Assembly (NCBI GenBank): GCA_030686995.1
Contig: CM060704.1
Span: 114,368,042-114,432,041, forward strand
Reading direction: 5' to 3'
Length of the DNA: 64,000 nt
Origin: Artemisia argyi
Lineage: Eukaryota; Streptophyta; Magnoliopsida; Asterales; Asteraceae
Positions within the stretch are counted from its first letter, which is position 1. Every line of letters begins with the position of its first letter. A program made the position numbers and the translations under genes. Shown here piece by piece: positions 43,340 to 55,800 of the stretch. A model generated the notes under the pieces. It was not told the DNA's origin. It made no database searches and worked only from the letters and a program-made list of their open reading frames with translations.

Positions 43340-43817
43340 GTTACTTAAAGTCTTAAACACACAATTTCGTAAAGTTCAATAACAAATAGAATAAAACCCA
43401 ATTGCATGGAGATATAGTTTGATTGTATTAGTTTGGAACCATACTGTTAACAAGTAGGTGAAGTCAAACAATCTTCTTCAAGTGTTTTATAAGGGTCGTG
43501 TTAACCCCACGATATACTACTACCTAGGTCTGCAAACCCTCCCCTAGTGGGCCCACATGCAGGTTTTGTCCTTTTAGGTTTTTTTTTTTTTTTTTTTTTT
43601 GTCCAAGTTTGTTTATTTTCTTATGTTTGATCCAAGTTTTTTTTTATTTTATTTTATTTTTGTCACAAACACAACTGCAAACACAAAACACAACACAACT
43701 GCAGTATTGAGACAAACACAGGCTCGGATTTTTCCGTTATCGTCATCGCCAAGTCCTCTTTTTTTTGTCACAAACACAACTGCAAACACAAACACAGCTG
43801 CAAACAAACACAACCAA
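41924..43817. other. Transposon-derived and low-complexity region
   Basis: GC-rich GGTGCGGTGCGG/CCCCGCACGG words near 41975-42050. Around 42352-42498 a frame reads FVRDDTDDDEYFDNVD and an acidic run of Glu, ending TAA; it resembles the acidic tail of a transposase exon, but I cannot assign it. TTAGGGTGGAGGGAGTGTATC (minus) near 42777 resembles a Harbinger terminus without a confirmed partner. Poly-A runs lie at about 42930-42957, 43109-43144 and 43304-43333, and poly-T at about 43580-43600. Confidence 0.4.
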
Positions 43818-43858
43818 GGCCCTTGTTGACCACACACTAGTCTATTTTTTAGACAAAC
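43818..43858 (+). repeat. MULE left terminal inverted repeat (candidate)
   Basis: GGCCCTTGTTGACCACACAC followed by TAGTCTATTTTTTAGACAAAC; pairs with 58413-58453. It is embedded in a duplicated AACACAACTGCAGTATTGAG context that also occurs near 43690-43715 without it. Confidence 0.7.
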
Positions 43859-44256
43859 ACAACTGCAGTATTGAGACAAACACAAACAAAAGGCTCGGAT
43901 AATTGTTATCGTCATCGCCAAATGTGGAATTTTTAGAAGGCTCGGATTTGAAGGTTGCGAAAGTGATAAAAATATCACTCCGCCATACCATTCGGTTTTA
44001 AAAACCATTCGTCATCGCCTCGGCTCAGATTGTAAACCAATCATCATTGCCTAAACCCTACAAAATTTACAAGTTACACAGCCAAAGATTCTCAAGTTCT
44101 GAAAAGTTCACATGCCAAACTGCACAAGTTCTCAAAAGTTCACATGCCCAAACAGCACAAGTTCTCAAAAGTCACATGCCCAAACAGCAGGATTCTCAAA
44201 AGGTACATCACAAGCCAAATAGTAAGGATTCCCAGGATTCAATCCTGGACTATAAA

Positions 44257-44440
44257 CACAAGTGTGAATCACAAACAACAACTAAGCAACCACAAGTCTA
44301 AACAAGTTACTAACCACAAGTGTGAATCACAAACAACAACTAAGCAACCACAAGTCTGAACAAGTTACTAACCACAAGTGTGAATCACAAACAACAACTA
44401 AGCAACCACAAGTCTGAACAAGTTACTAACCACAAGTCTG
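44257..44440 (+). repeat. Tandem repeat, 58-bp unit, about 3.2 copies
   Basis: Copies start at 44257, 44315 and 44373 and contain AAGTGTGAATCACAAACAAC and CAACCACAAGTCTGAACAAG. It lies in the MULE 5' region and is preceded by shorter TTCTCAAAAGTTCACATGCC repeats (44090-44200). Confidence 0.9.
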
Positions 44441-44857
44441 AAAGAAGCAGTATCACAAGTGAAACACAAGAAGCAGTATCACAACAAGTGAAACACAAAG
44501 CAACTCTCAAAGAAGCAACCACAAGTCTGAATCACAAACAAGTGAAAATGTGGAATTCACAATTTAACACACGGGAGGTAAGGCTCAGATTACATTAAAT
44601 CCTTTATCATATTGGCTGCAACATCAAAGGTTGCAAATATATTGCCTATCCATTTGGAAATGCCACGCCAAAATCAAGCTTTTATTTTTTTTAAATCATC
44701 ATCGCCATCACAAGCAGTTTCATCACAAGCAGTTTCACCACAAACAAGTAGTTTCATCAAGCTTTTATTTATTTTTTTTAAATCAAGCTTTTTTTTACAA
44801 TACTAATAAACACAAACAAGTATCATCAGATACATCACACCCTCCCATTTAGGGAGG

Positions 44858-44897
44858 GTTTGTCTAAAAAATAGACTAGTGTGTTGTCAACAACACC
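44858..44897 (-). repeat. Second, opposite-facing MULE end sequence
   Basis: GTTTGTCTAAAAAATAGACT followed by AGTGTGTTGTCAACAACACC, in the orientation of the right end (58413-58453) and preceded by the same CACCCTCCC...GGGAGGG hairpin. With 43818 it encloses about 1.08 kb. A third, more diverged copy in the same orientation lies at about 45006-45070. Confidence 0.75.
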
Positions 44898-45168
44898 ATC
44901 ACCATAAACATCACTTTAGATCACAGAAACATCACTTTATCACCACAGCTGTCTCACACACAATTAAGCACAACAGAACCATCACATAAGAACATAAGAA
45001 CACAGAACCACCCTCCCATATAGGGACGGTTGGGATAAATTATAGACCAGGGTGTGGTCAACACCACGCTTATCTAACAAAACATCACGTATCTAACAAA
45101 ACCATCAGAGATACATCACGGATCTATTTTTTTTAGATCTAAACTTTTTTATTACAGAACCACCCACC

Positions 45169-45560
45169 ACTTTATATGAACTAAATCAAGTCAGATTCAA
45201 AAACCCCCATACTAATTTTACGAAACCCTAATTTAAAAAATTAGGGTTTCTTTAAAAAAAATCAAGATTTTGATAAATTAACGTACGAATCTTTCAATTA
45301 ACACACTTTATATGAAGTAATCAAGTCAGATTCAAAAACCCCCAAACCAATTTTACGAAACCCTAATTTAAAAAATTAGGGTTTCATTAAAAAATCAAGA
45401 TTTTGATAAATTAACGTACGAATCTTTCAATTAACACACTTTATATGAAGTAATCAAGTCAGATTCAAAAACCCCCAAACCAATTTTACGAAACCTTAAT
45501 TTAAAAAATTTGGGTTTCTTTAAAAAACTCAAGATTTTGATAAGTTCACGTACGAATCTA
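45169..45560 (+). repeat. Tandem repeat, about 135-bp unit, 3 copies, with palindromic core
   Basis: Three copies run from ACTTTATATGAA to TCTTTCAATTAACAC. Copies 1 and 2 hold GAAACCCTAATTT-AAA-AAATTAGGGTTTC, a perfect 13-base stem; copy 3 has changes in both arms. Confidence 0.88.
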
Positions 45561-45894
45561 ACAAAAACATCACATAAACATCACGTACCTAACAAAACCA
45601 TCAGAAAAACATCACATAAACATCACGTACCTAACAAAACCATCACAGAACAATCTACCCAACAACATCACCACACACTCACAAACTCTCTCACAAATCA
45701 CCAACAACATCACACAAATATTAGTGATTTTAGATCTAAAAAGAGAGCAGATAACTTAGAGAGAGAGAGAGAGAGTTTGTGAGTGTGTGGTGTGTGTGAG
45801 ACAGCTGTGGTGATAAAACCGAGTGTGGGTGTGAGACAGCTGTCCACACAAAACGCGTTTTTATTTAAATTTTTTCTTTAAAAAAAAAAGGTGT

Positions 45895-46455
45895 ATTAAA
45901 AAGTGTAAATAAAAAGTTAGTTGTAAAAAAGTGTATTAAAAAGTTAGTTGTAAAAAATGTATTAAAAAGCTAGTTGTAAAAAAAATTGTGATAAAAAAAA
46001 TATTTTGTCATTAAAAAAAACATTTTGTTATACAAAAAAATATTTTGTTATTAAAAATATTAGTTGTAAAAAAAATTGTGATAAAAAAAAATTTTGTCAT
46101 TAAAAAAAACATTTTGTTATACAAAAAAATATTTTGTTATTAAAAATATTAGTTGTAAAAAAAATTGTGATAAAAAAAATATTTTGTCATTAAAAAAAAC
46201 ATTTTGTTATACAAAAAAATATTTTGTTATTAAAAAAATTAGTTGTAAAAAAAATTGTGATAAAAAAATTATTTTGTCATTAAAAAAAACATTTTGTTAT
46301 ACAAAAAAGTTAGTTGTAAAAAAATTGTGATAAAAAAAATATTTTGTTATAAAAAAACCATTTTGTTATACAAAAAAATTAGTTGTAAAAAAATTGTGAT
46401 AAAAAAAAATATTTTGTTATAAAAAAAACACTTTGTTATACAAAAAAGTTAGTTG
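45895..46455 (+). repeat. AT-rich tandem repeat, about 85-95 bp unit, at least 5 copies
   Basis: Repeated blocks of TTAGTTGTAAAAAAAATTGTG, ATATTTTGTCATT and AACATTTTGTTATAC make up this stretch. It lies directly ahead of the splice acceptor of the transposase exon at 46498 and so probably within an intron or leader of the MULE gene. Confidence 0.88.
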
Positions 46456-46497
46456 TAAAAAAAAACGTCACCATACGCGTTCGTAACGTTTTTTCAG

Positions 46498-46910
46498 GGG
46501 TTCGGATCTCACGAGCAATTAACGGATTGGGTGCAAAACATAGCTCGGGAACTCGGTTTTGTGATTGTTAAAAGAAGAAGTAAATCAGAAAACGGTATTA
46601 TGAACGAAATCAATTATGGGTGTACAAAGGGTGGGATTTATTCACCCGAAGGTACTGGAAAACGGAATACCAGTACCTGTAAAACCGAATGCCCATTCAA
46701 ATTGGTGGCGAGATATCTTAAAAGAAGATCATGTTGGATTTTGAAAGTGAAGGATGATAGTCATAATCATCCTATGTTAGAGTCGCTGCATGGTGTGCCA
46801 TATGCAATGCGCTTAAATGATGATGAGTTCGAGTTGGTTAAAGAATTGACAGAGTATACCGTACAACCATGTAAAATACTCTCGACAATACAGGGTCGTA
46901 ATCCGGATAA
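46498..46910 (+). pseudogene. MULE transposase, N-terminal FAR1-type DNA-binding exon (broken by retrotransposon insertion)
   Basis: After the acceptor TTTTTTCAG the frame reads into a FAR1/WRKY-GCM1-like zinc-finger module: DWVQNIARELGFVIVKRRSK, CTKGG, STCKTECPFKLVARYLKR, then WILKVKDDSHNHPML, which supplies the Cys and His ligands. This module binds transposon DNA ends in MULE transposases and is shared with FAR1/FHY3 factors. The frame runs to GRNPDN at 46910 and continues at 56143 past the insertion (TSD GATAA). Any first exon is upstream and was not identified. Confidence 0.85.
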
Positions 46911-49900
46911 TGTAACACCCCCAATTCATGGTTGCAGCGGAATTCAAACTGGGTGTTACTCGACGGCACAATAGTCACAATAATAGAAAACGAACTCCAA
47001 TTGAGTCGTTTTAAAAGATTTATCATTCAAATTGTATAAATATCAGAGATTACAAAATGAGGTCCCAAATGGTTCCATGTTTACAATGTATACTAAATGA
47101 GTTTTTGAATGATAATAAAATTTATAGCCCTCTTGAGTATCCGTGCCCTTCCGTGCCATCCTTGATCGTCATGAACCTGAAATACATGCTTGAGAGGTCA
47201 ACACAAAGGTTGAGTGATATTCATAGAGTTTGTTTAATGTTTGAACACAATGTGTTGGTAGTTAAATCGTTGAACACAATAATCGTAGTGTTTGTAGTTA
47301 AATCGTTTGAACACAATAATCGTAGTGTGAGCTATAAACTCACACCAATGTTTGGAAACAAAACAGGTAGGCTACGTTATTATACGCCCATGAAATGTAT
47401 TATACACTAAGCTTATGACACCAAAACGTTAACGTGTACCAATATCGATCGGCAGATTTATCCCGGTAGGTACTTTGCTAACATACCTAAATCTCAAATA
47501 TTAGTGCATTTGTTTGAACTTAGTCAATACAAATGGGATTCGTCAATCCCAATAGGCCTATTCACAATATTCGCGCTCACTATTGCTAGTGATTAAATGG
47601 TTCATAATAAAGGATCTCGGTTTAGCAAGGCTGGTACTTAGTGATAATAAAACAATCAGGCAAGCATACAATTTAAAAACATTGTGCTCGGTTAAAAATA
47701 GCATGTATTCCCCCCAAGGGTTTGTAAAACAATGAAGTAATGTAAAGTGGGGCTATGAACTCACCTTAAGTAAGATAGCAAGTAATGAATGTAACGGTTG
47801 AATCGTGAAGGTTTCTATGAGCAACCTATAATAGAATGTTGTGACTTAGGATCGGAGTAAAGAATATGAAGTAGTGCCTATATATATATATATATATATC
47901 TTGCATTTAGTCCATGATGTGGTATGATGTATAATGTAAGTCTTTGAAAGAAATGATTCATGAAACATGTATGTTTATATATCGTTTACTACCGTTCGGG
48001 CCGACATAATTCAGAAGTCATGTTAGTAAGCGTTCGAGGAGCCAGGACACTTTAACTCGTAAATCCACAACTCAACTCGACGGCTTACATAATGAACTCC
48101 TCACATGAGGCTCCCTACTATTGTAGTAGTTGATGAAATATATAGATATAAGTTTTGATCCGAAAAGTTACATGTCCGATACTTGAATAAACTTAGGAAA
48201 GTTTATTTGTACATGAAGATTGTTATTAGGGGTAATTTCATAAGTCTTGTATGACCATTTTCTCTTTGTAATATCTCATGGTTCCTTTTTAAGTGAAGTA
48301 GATCCAAATTGCTTGTTCAATATATCGCCAATTCCTTGTTTCATGTTTACGCCTATGTAAGTTTACTTGGTCATTTCGTCATGGCCTAGCCATGACCTTT
48401 GGTCCTTGTTCCAAGGTCATGAGACACAACCTTGGCTCTAGCCATGGTTGTGGTCTTGATTATAGGTCATAAGACCTCTTGTTCCTTTTAAAGTATAACC
48501 ATAATATAGTGACTTTGGTCTAAAAATGGGCTGTTTTGAATTTGAAGAATTTTATCACTCGGAAAACGTTTTCAGGGCTCGAGCTTCTTTATTCCTGAAC
48601 GAAAACGTCGTTCCGGACAACTTTCGTGTTTTAACTTTTTGATGAATCGGATCAGAAGTGGGACTTTCAAAAAGTCAGAATGCGATTCAGTAAGGTTTAG
48701 GCAGTTTTGCCGGAAATCTTTGGTAACTTCAAATGGGCGTAACTTTTGACTCGTATACTCGTTTTAGGTGGTTCAAATTGCTATGGTTTCATTGTTAAGT
48801 CCTCTACTGTAATATGTAATAATCCAATATCAAATTTTTACCATTTTGATCAGGTCTTACCAAGAAAGTCACTAGTTTGCTTGTTTTAGTAACTTGTTGT
48901 AACAATCAATTATAACATCTTTTACTCATTTTTATACACCATGGACATTCATACAAGACATAATATAGCAAGAATAACATGTAAATGATATGAACATGAT
49001 TAATTAACAAGAAGCAAGTTAGGGTTTGGCTCACAACTTTTGGCTTTCAAAGATGAAAGGAAGTTAACATGTAAGGATAGGACTTTGATAGACTTGCTTC
49101 AACCCACTTCACTTCATGCAATCTTTCTACTCTTGTAATCTTGAAAGAGAGATGATGAAAATTGAGGTGACTTGAGTGGATTCAAACTCAAGAGAAATCA
49201 CCAAAGTTTCTAAGGATTTGAAGTAGTTTTGATGAATCAAAACTAAACTAGGGTTTATGTATGGATATTGCACTTGATTTCTTGGATGGAACTTGAAGTA
49301 AATGAGCTAAGGATGAGATGATGGTGTGTTTTTATGTGTGTGGGTCGTTGGAATGACCAAGGAGGGGAAGAGAATGACTTAAATAAGGTCTTGAGGAGGT
49401 TAGAACCTTGACTAGTCAACACTTGCTCACCAAGTTGAACACATGTTCACATCTTAAGGCTTAAAGCATGGGATTAAGCCACCTAGGGGCTGAATCCCCC
49501 CCCCCCCTAAGTCGGTTTGCCAAGCTTGGGGAGCAAGGCTGGACTTTTGATGATATTATCCAAGTTATTGAGTTAGTTTTGGCTCCGTAAAATGCTAACC
49601 GTAAATGGTTAAGCCACGAAACGTAAAACCGGGTATCGTAAAAATACGAAACTTGGAAGAATGGTTAAACATGTCAAAATACTCCATAATAAAATATAAA
49701 ATGAGTGGTAAGTTCCATTTGGGTGTAAAACCCTGCTAAAAACTGGAAATACGGGTCTAAAACGCGTAATACGTAAAATGTACGAATATTGCGTAAAATT
49801 GAGAAAAGTAAAATGTTACTTTTCTAATGTGATAAAAATGATTTAAAATGACTTATAATGTCTAGACTGGGCTCAGTCTAGTGTCGGTTGGTATTAAATG

Positions 49901-50153
49901 TCTTTTAGACATCAAACCGTAAGCCTAAAAATCACGAAATGACTTATAACATCAAGGGATGATTTTTGGTCAATGGAGGAGGGAAAAATATGTTGACTTT
50001 TTCTAATAAGTTGAAAACTCAAATCGTCTTAGAAACGCGTTTTGTGGTCTAACGGTTAATCGCCCATACGGTTAAGCGTGCTCATGCGAGAGTAGTACAG
50101 GCTTGGGTGACCTGCTGGGAATAGTAATTAACCTGAAAATGTGAATTGTTACA
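46911..50153 (-). repeat. 3' LTR of the LARD-like element
   Basis: 3243 bp, TGTAACACCC to TGTTACA. Open frames inside it (such as 47057-47410 on +) recur almost unchanged in the other LTR at 53045-53398; they are LTR sequence, not genes. Confidence 0.95.
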
Positions 50154-50186
50154 GTCTCTACCCCTTACGGGGAACTTCGTCCCGAA
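50154..50186 (-). other. Polypurine tract region of the LARD-like element
   Basis: The minus strand reads GAAGTTCCCCGTAAGGGG then TAGAGAC directly before the LTR start. Second-strand DNA synthesis would prime here. Confidence 0.7.
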
Positions 50187-50352
50187 GTTCTGTGTGTGTT
50201 ATATGTTGGAGTGGTGTCGATAAAGATGTGTGGTTATTTATGAGGACCAAAGTCTGGAATTACTAGTGATGTAATTTGATTTGTCATTTCAGTGTATGGT
50301 GTAGGATGAGGCTTACTTTTATGTAGGAAAGGTATGGTAATAGTCGAATATA

Positions 50353-50605
50353 AAAGGAAATTGATATAGCAGTCGAATATTAATAGGAATTGATATAGTA
50401 GTTGAATATCAAATAGAACTTGATATAGTTGTCAAGTATCAATAGCAATTGATATAAGAATCGAATCATGAAATAAGCGTTGAACATGTGGTTGGACCAA
50501 GTCCTGTTTGAATTGTACGGCTGCCCATGCATATGGCTACATGGCTTCGCAATGAGTTTGGTACGACTGCGCATACGTATGGTTACATGGCCTCGCAATG
50601 AGTTT
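50353..50605. repeat. Two short tandem-repeat blocks in the LARD interior
   Basis: 50353-50470: four to five copies of a unit of about 30 bp of the form GATATAGTAGTTGAATATCAA. 50505-50605: two copies of a unit of about 46 bp ending TCGCAATGAGTTTG (near 50558 and 50604). Confidence 0.75.
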
Positions 50606-52024
50606 GTTTGTTATTGCACTATCATTATGAAAACCAAAATGTAAACCTCGTACTAATGGAAATTGGGATAGTCGTTGCAATCATAGCCTAGTAGGTAATC
50701 TGTTGTTGTATCTAGTGTTTATTGACTTCATACTTATGTTATTTCGGATATAAATAAGCCCACTTGTTTATAATTCTTTATTTACACAGAGAGGCATCCC
50801 AAACAATGTAACTAAAGGAATATAAACGTATGGTTCGATGATTTATAATTTCTTTATTTAAATGAAAAGGCATCCCAATCCATTCAAATAAGGACATTAT
50901 AAATCATCCTACTCAAGAATTCCCGACACAACATTCATACTTAGCCGGTGAGTTACAAGGTAGTGTATTACGAGATGATACTGGTGTTCCAAAAGTACAA
51001 GATGAATATTCAAACTTGTAAAGCTGATGAGGGTACTTGTGGTGTAACTAAGGATGATTTGAGCTTTAAAAGTGCATCAAGACCTGTTAATGAGCTTGTG
51101 TTTGTAACGGTTGTGAAGATAATGATGTGATATGTTGATGAACAAAAGTGTGTAGTGTATCCTTAACATTAATACTCTTAGGTATAGATGTTGAGTTTGC
51201 TTTGAAAATCTTAAGAGATTTTAAAGGTTTATGATGGAATGGTATCCTTAGGACCTAAACAGGATAGTACTTCTACAGGATGAAGAGAAGATTTGATAAC
51301 TATCCCAAGATAGTAGTTCGGATTATCTCATAAATGAAAATTTTCAAGAATGAAATTAGGTAGTACAAATAAGGTGTTAAGATCTTGCTGAGTGGTAAGA
51401 CACTATCGTGTCTCTAGATTGTTTTAATGTATTCTAGTGGTTTATCGTGTTCATGTAGGAAATCAATCTAAACATAACCCTAGTACAACTATTCTCAGTA
51501 TTTGAAAATTTTAAGTCGAATATAGTTAGTCAGACTATATTCCACTGTCCCTAGGTTAAATATAGGTGACTAGTCTATATTTAGCCAAGGTTCGATAAAA
51601 TTTTCAAATACCTAAACTAGGTATACTTTTGATATGTCCGTTGCTTTCGGGAAACTGTCCACTAAACAAAGGCGATGTCAAACCCTTAAGTTGCAAGTCT
51701 CGTCCATACAAGACTTGTAACGTATGTTTTCATATTCCATTGCATAGAAGGTAGTAAGGGTAGATACGTATGGAAAGGAAGTTTTAAGTAGTTCTAAAAT
51801 AGAACCTACTTGGCCAGGATCACGAACTTTTAATAATGAAGGTTTCATAAGAAAACTTTGATGAATGTAGAGAAAGTTCAGCTTTTGTCGATGATGGATT
51901 AGTTTGTCCTTTAGAAATCTCATATTTCTTGTTTTGAAATCGATAGATTGTGACGGGTTTTTGATATCATAAGAAATGATATTGATGATGTGATGGAATA
52001 ATTCTAGAGACCATTTGCACAAAA

Positions 52025-52380
52025 CACAATGTCTCGGAAGTAGGTTAGACCATTGTGCAATTCACAATGTCTGGGAAGTAGGTTAGGTCATTGTGTGACT
52101 CAAAACATTTGAGAAATGATTAAGACCATTGTATCATACAATGTCTTGGAAAATGAATGAGACCATTGTATCTTACAATGTCTTGGAAAATGAATGAGGC
52201 CATTGTATCTCACAATGTCTTGAAAAATGAATGAGACCATTGTATCTCACAATGTCTTGGAAAATGAATGAGACCATTGTATCTCACAATGTCTTGAAAA
52301 ATGAATGAGACCATTGTATCTCACAATGTCTTGGAAAATGAATGAGACCATTGTATCTCACAATGTCTTGGAAAATGAAT
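52025..52380. repeat. Tandem repeat, about 37-bp unit, 9-10 copies, each with a CATTGT/ACAATG hairpin
   Basis: The unit contains GAGACCATTGTATCTCACAA and GTCTTGGAAAATGAAT; the first two or three copies are diverged. CATTGT-ATCTC-ACAATG gives a 6-bp stem with a 5-base loop in each good copy. Confidence 0.9.
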
Positions 52381-52496
52381 GTTGGAGTAGGAACATGATT
52401 GGGAGAGTGTGGCTGTGCCGAAATGCCTTAGAATAGGCATACACATATATGTTTAGTCCATTGTTTAGATAAATGATTGAAAATAAACCGAGTTTA

Positions 52497-52730
52497 TATA
52501 TCAATATACTAATATGTTCATGTAGCATAAAATGCCTAGTGTGTATATATCAATATACTTATATGTGTTCATGTAGCATAAAATGCCTAGTGTGTATATA
52601 TCAATATACTTATATGTGTTCATGTAGCATAAAATGCTTAGTTTGTATATATCAATATACTTATATGTGTCCATGTAGCATAAAATGCTTACGGGGAAAT
52701 GCTCAATTATGTTTAGGGTACATATATTAA
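52497..52730. repeat. Tandem repeat, 57-bp unit, 4 copies
   Basis: The unit contains TATATCAATATACTTATATG and TTCATGTAGCATAAAATGCC. Because 57 is divisible by three, it keeps frames open on both strands; they are not genes. Confidence 0.9.
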
Positions 52731-52882
52731 TATGCAATTATGTTTGTGTAGCATAACATGCTTACTAAGTCCATAATCGTCTGGAGGATGGAAGACACGG
52801 AGAGCGGAAGGCTATAAAATGTTTTTGCTTGTATGTGTGGTTATAGTTTAGGTCTCAATTAGACCCGTTTCTCTATAACCAT

Positions 52883-52895
52883 GGCTCTGGTACCA
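52883..52895 (-). other. Primer-binding site of the LARD-like element
   Basis: The minus strand reads TGGTACCAGAGCC, three bases inside the 5' LTR (which ends at 52899 on this strand). It matches the common plant PBS for initiator tRNA-Met (TGGTATCAGAGCC) except for one base. This fixes the element's orientation. Confidence 0.85.
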
Positions 52896-52898
52896 ATC

Positions 52899-55800
52899 TG
52901 TAACAACCCCAATTCATGGTTGCAGCGGAATTCAAACTGGGTGTTACTCGACGGCACAATAGTCACAATAATAGAAAACGAACTCCAATTGAGTCGTTTT
53001 AAAAGATTTATCATTCAAATTGTATAAATATCAGAGATTACAAAATGAGGTCCCAAATGGTTCCATGTTTACAATGTATACTAAATGAGTTTTTGAATGA
53101 TAATAAAATTTATAGCCCTCTTGAGTATCCGTGCCCTTCCGTGCCATCCTTGATCGTCATGAACCTGAAATACATGCTTGAGAGGTCAACACAAAGGTTG
53201 AGTGATATTCATAGAGTTTGTTTAATGTTTGAACACAATGTGTTGGTAGTTAAATTGTTGAACACAATAATCGTAGTGTTTGTAGTTAAATCGTTTGAAC
53301 ACAATAATCGTAGTGTGAGCTATAAACTCACACCGATGTTTGGAAACAAAACAGGTAGGCTACGTTATTATACGCCCATGAAATGTATTATACACTAAGC
53401 TTATGACACCAAAACGTTAACGTGTACCAATATCGATCGACAGATTTATCCCGGTAGGTACTTTGCTAACATACCTAAATTTCAAATATTAGTGCATTTG
53501 TTTGAACTTAGTCAATACAAATGGGATTCGTCAATCCCAATAGGCCTATTCACAATATTCGCGCTCACTATTGCTAGTGATTAAATGGTTCATAATAAAG
53601 GATCTCGGTTTAGCAAGGCTGGTACTTAGTGATAATAAAACAATCAGGCAAGCATACAATTTAAAAACATTGTGCTCGGTTAAAAATATCATGTATTCCC
53701 CCCAAGGGTTTGTAAAACAATGAAGTAATGTAAAGTGGGGCTATGAACTCACCTTAAGTAAGATAGCAAGTAATGAATGTAACGGTTGAATCGTGAAGGT
53801 TTCTATGAGCAACCTATAATAGAATGTTATGACTTAGGATCGGAGTAAAGAATATGAAGTAGTGCCTATATATATATATATATATCTTGCATTTAGTCCA
53901 TGATGTGGTATGATGTATAATGTAAGTCTTTGAAAGAAATGATTCATGAAACATGTATGTTTATATATCGTTTACTACCGTTCGGGCCGACATAATTCAG
54001 AAGTCATGTTAGTAAGCGTTCGAGGAGCCAGGACACTTTAACTCGTAAATCCACAACTCAACTCGACGGCTTACATAATGAACTCCTCACATGAGGCTCC
54101 CTACTATTGTAGTAGTTGATGAAATATATAGATATAAGTTTTGATCCGAAAAGTTACATGTCCGATACTTGAATAAACTTAGGAAAGTTTATTTGTACAT
54201 GAAGATTGTTATTAGGGGTAATTTCATAAGTCTTGTATGACCATTTTCTCTTTGTAATATCTCATGGTTCCTTTTTAAGTGAAGTAGATCCAAATTGCTT
54301 GTTCAATATATCGCCAATTCCTTGTTTCATGTTTACGCCTATGTAAGTTTACTTGGTCATTTCGTCATGGCCTAGCCATGACCTTTGGTCCTTGTTCCAA
54401 GGTCATGAGACACAACCTTGGCTCTAGCCATGGTTGTGGTCTTGATTATAGGTCATAAGACCTCTTGTTCCTTTTAAAGTATAACCATAATATAGTGACT
54501 TTGGTCTAAAATGGGCTGTTTTGAATTTGAAGAATTTTATCACTCGGAAAGCGTTTTCAGGGCTCGAGCTTCTATGGGCCTGAACGAAAACGTCGTTCCG
54601 GACAACTTTCGTGTTTTAACTTTTTGATGAATCGGACCAGAAGTGGGACTTTCAAAAAGTCAGAATGCGATTCAGTAAGGTTTAGGCAGTTTTGCCGGAA
54701 ATCTTTGGTAACTTCAAATGGGCGTAACTTTTGACTCGTATACTCGTTTTAGGTGGTTCAAATTGCTTTGGTTTCCTTGTTAAGTCCTCTACTGTAATAT
54801 GTAATAATCCAATATCAAATTTTTACCATTTTGATCAGGTCTTACCAAGAAAGTCATTAGTTTGCTTGTTTTAGTAACTTGTTGTAACAATCAATTATAA
54901 CAACATCTTTTACTCATTTTTATACACCATGGACATTCATACAAGACATAATATAGCAAGAATAACATGTAAATGATATGAACATGATTAATTAACAAGA
55001 AGCAAGTTAGGGTTTGGCTCACAACTTTTGGCTTTCAAAGATGAAAGGAAGTTAACATGTAAGGATAGGACTTTGATAGACTTGCTTCAACCCACTTCAC
55101 TTCATGCAATCTTTCTACTCTTGTAATCTTGAAAGAGAGATGATGAAAATTGAGGTGACTTGAGTGGATTCAAACTCAAGAGAAATCACCAAAGTTTCTA
55201 AGGATTTGAAGTAGTTTTGATGAATCAAAACTAAACTAGGGTTTATGTATGGATATTGCACTTGATTTCTTGGATGGAACTTGAAGTAAATGAGCTAAGG
55301 ATGAGATGATGGTGTGTTTTTATGTGTGTGGGTCGTTGGAATGACCAAGGAGGGGAAGAGAATGACTTAAATAAGGTCTTGAGGAGGTTAGAACCTTGAC
55401 TAGTCAACACTTGCTCACCAAGTTGAACACATGTTCACATCTTAAGGCTTAAAGCATGGGATTAAGCCACCTAGGGGCTGAATCCCCCCCCTAAGTCGGT
55501 TTGCCAAGCTTGGGGAGCAAGGGTGGACTTTTGATGATATTATCCAAGTTATTGAGTTAGTTTTGGCTCCGTAAAATGCTAACCGTAAATGGTTAAGCCA
55601 CGAAACGTAAAACCGGGTATCGTAAAAATACGAAACTTGGAAGAATGGTTAAACATGTCAAAATACTCCATAATAAAATATAAAATGAGTGGTAAGTTCC
55701 ATTTGGGTGTAAAACCCTGCTAAAAACTGGAAATACGGGTCTAAAACGCGTAATACGTAAAATGTACGAATATTGCGTAAAATTGAGAAAAGTAAAATGT

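Noticed and set aside
44090..46455. Repeat blocks considered as a CRISPR-like array
   Set aside because: Units are contiguous tandem repeats without unique spacers, in a plant transposon.
47057..47410. 117-codon + frame, repeated at 53045-53398
   Set aside because: Duplicated because it is LTR sequence; no known domain and opposite to the element's transcription.
52473..52737. Cys/Tyr-rich repeat frames on both strands
   Set aside because: Products of the 57-bp tandem repeat.
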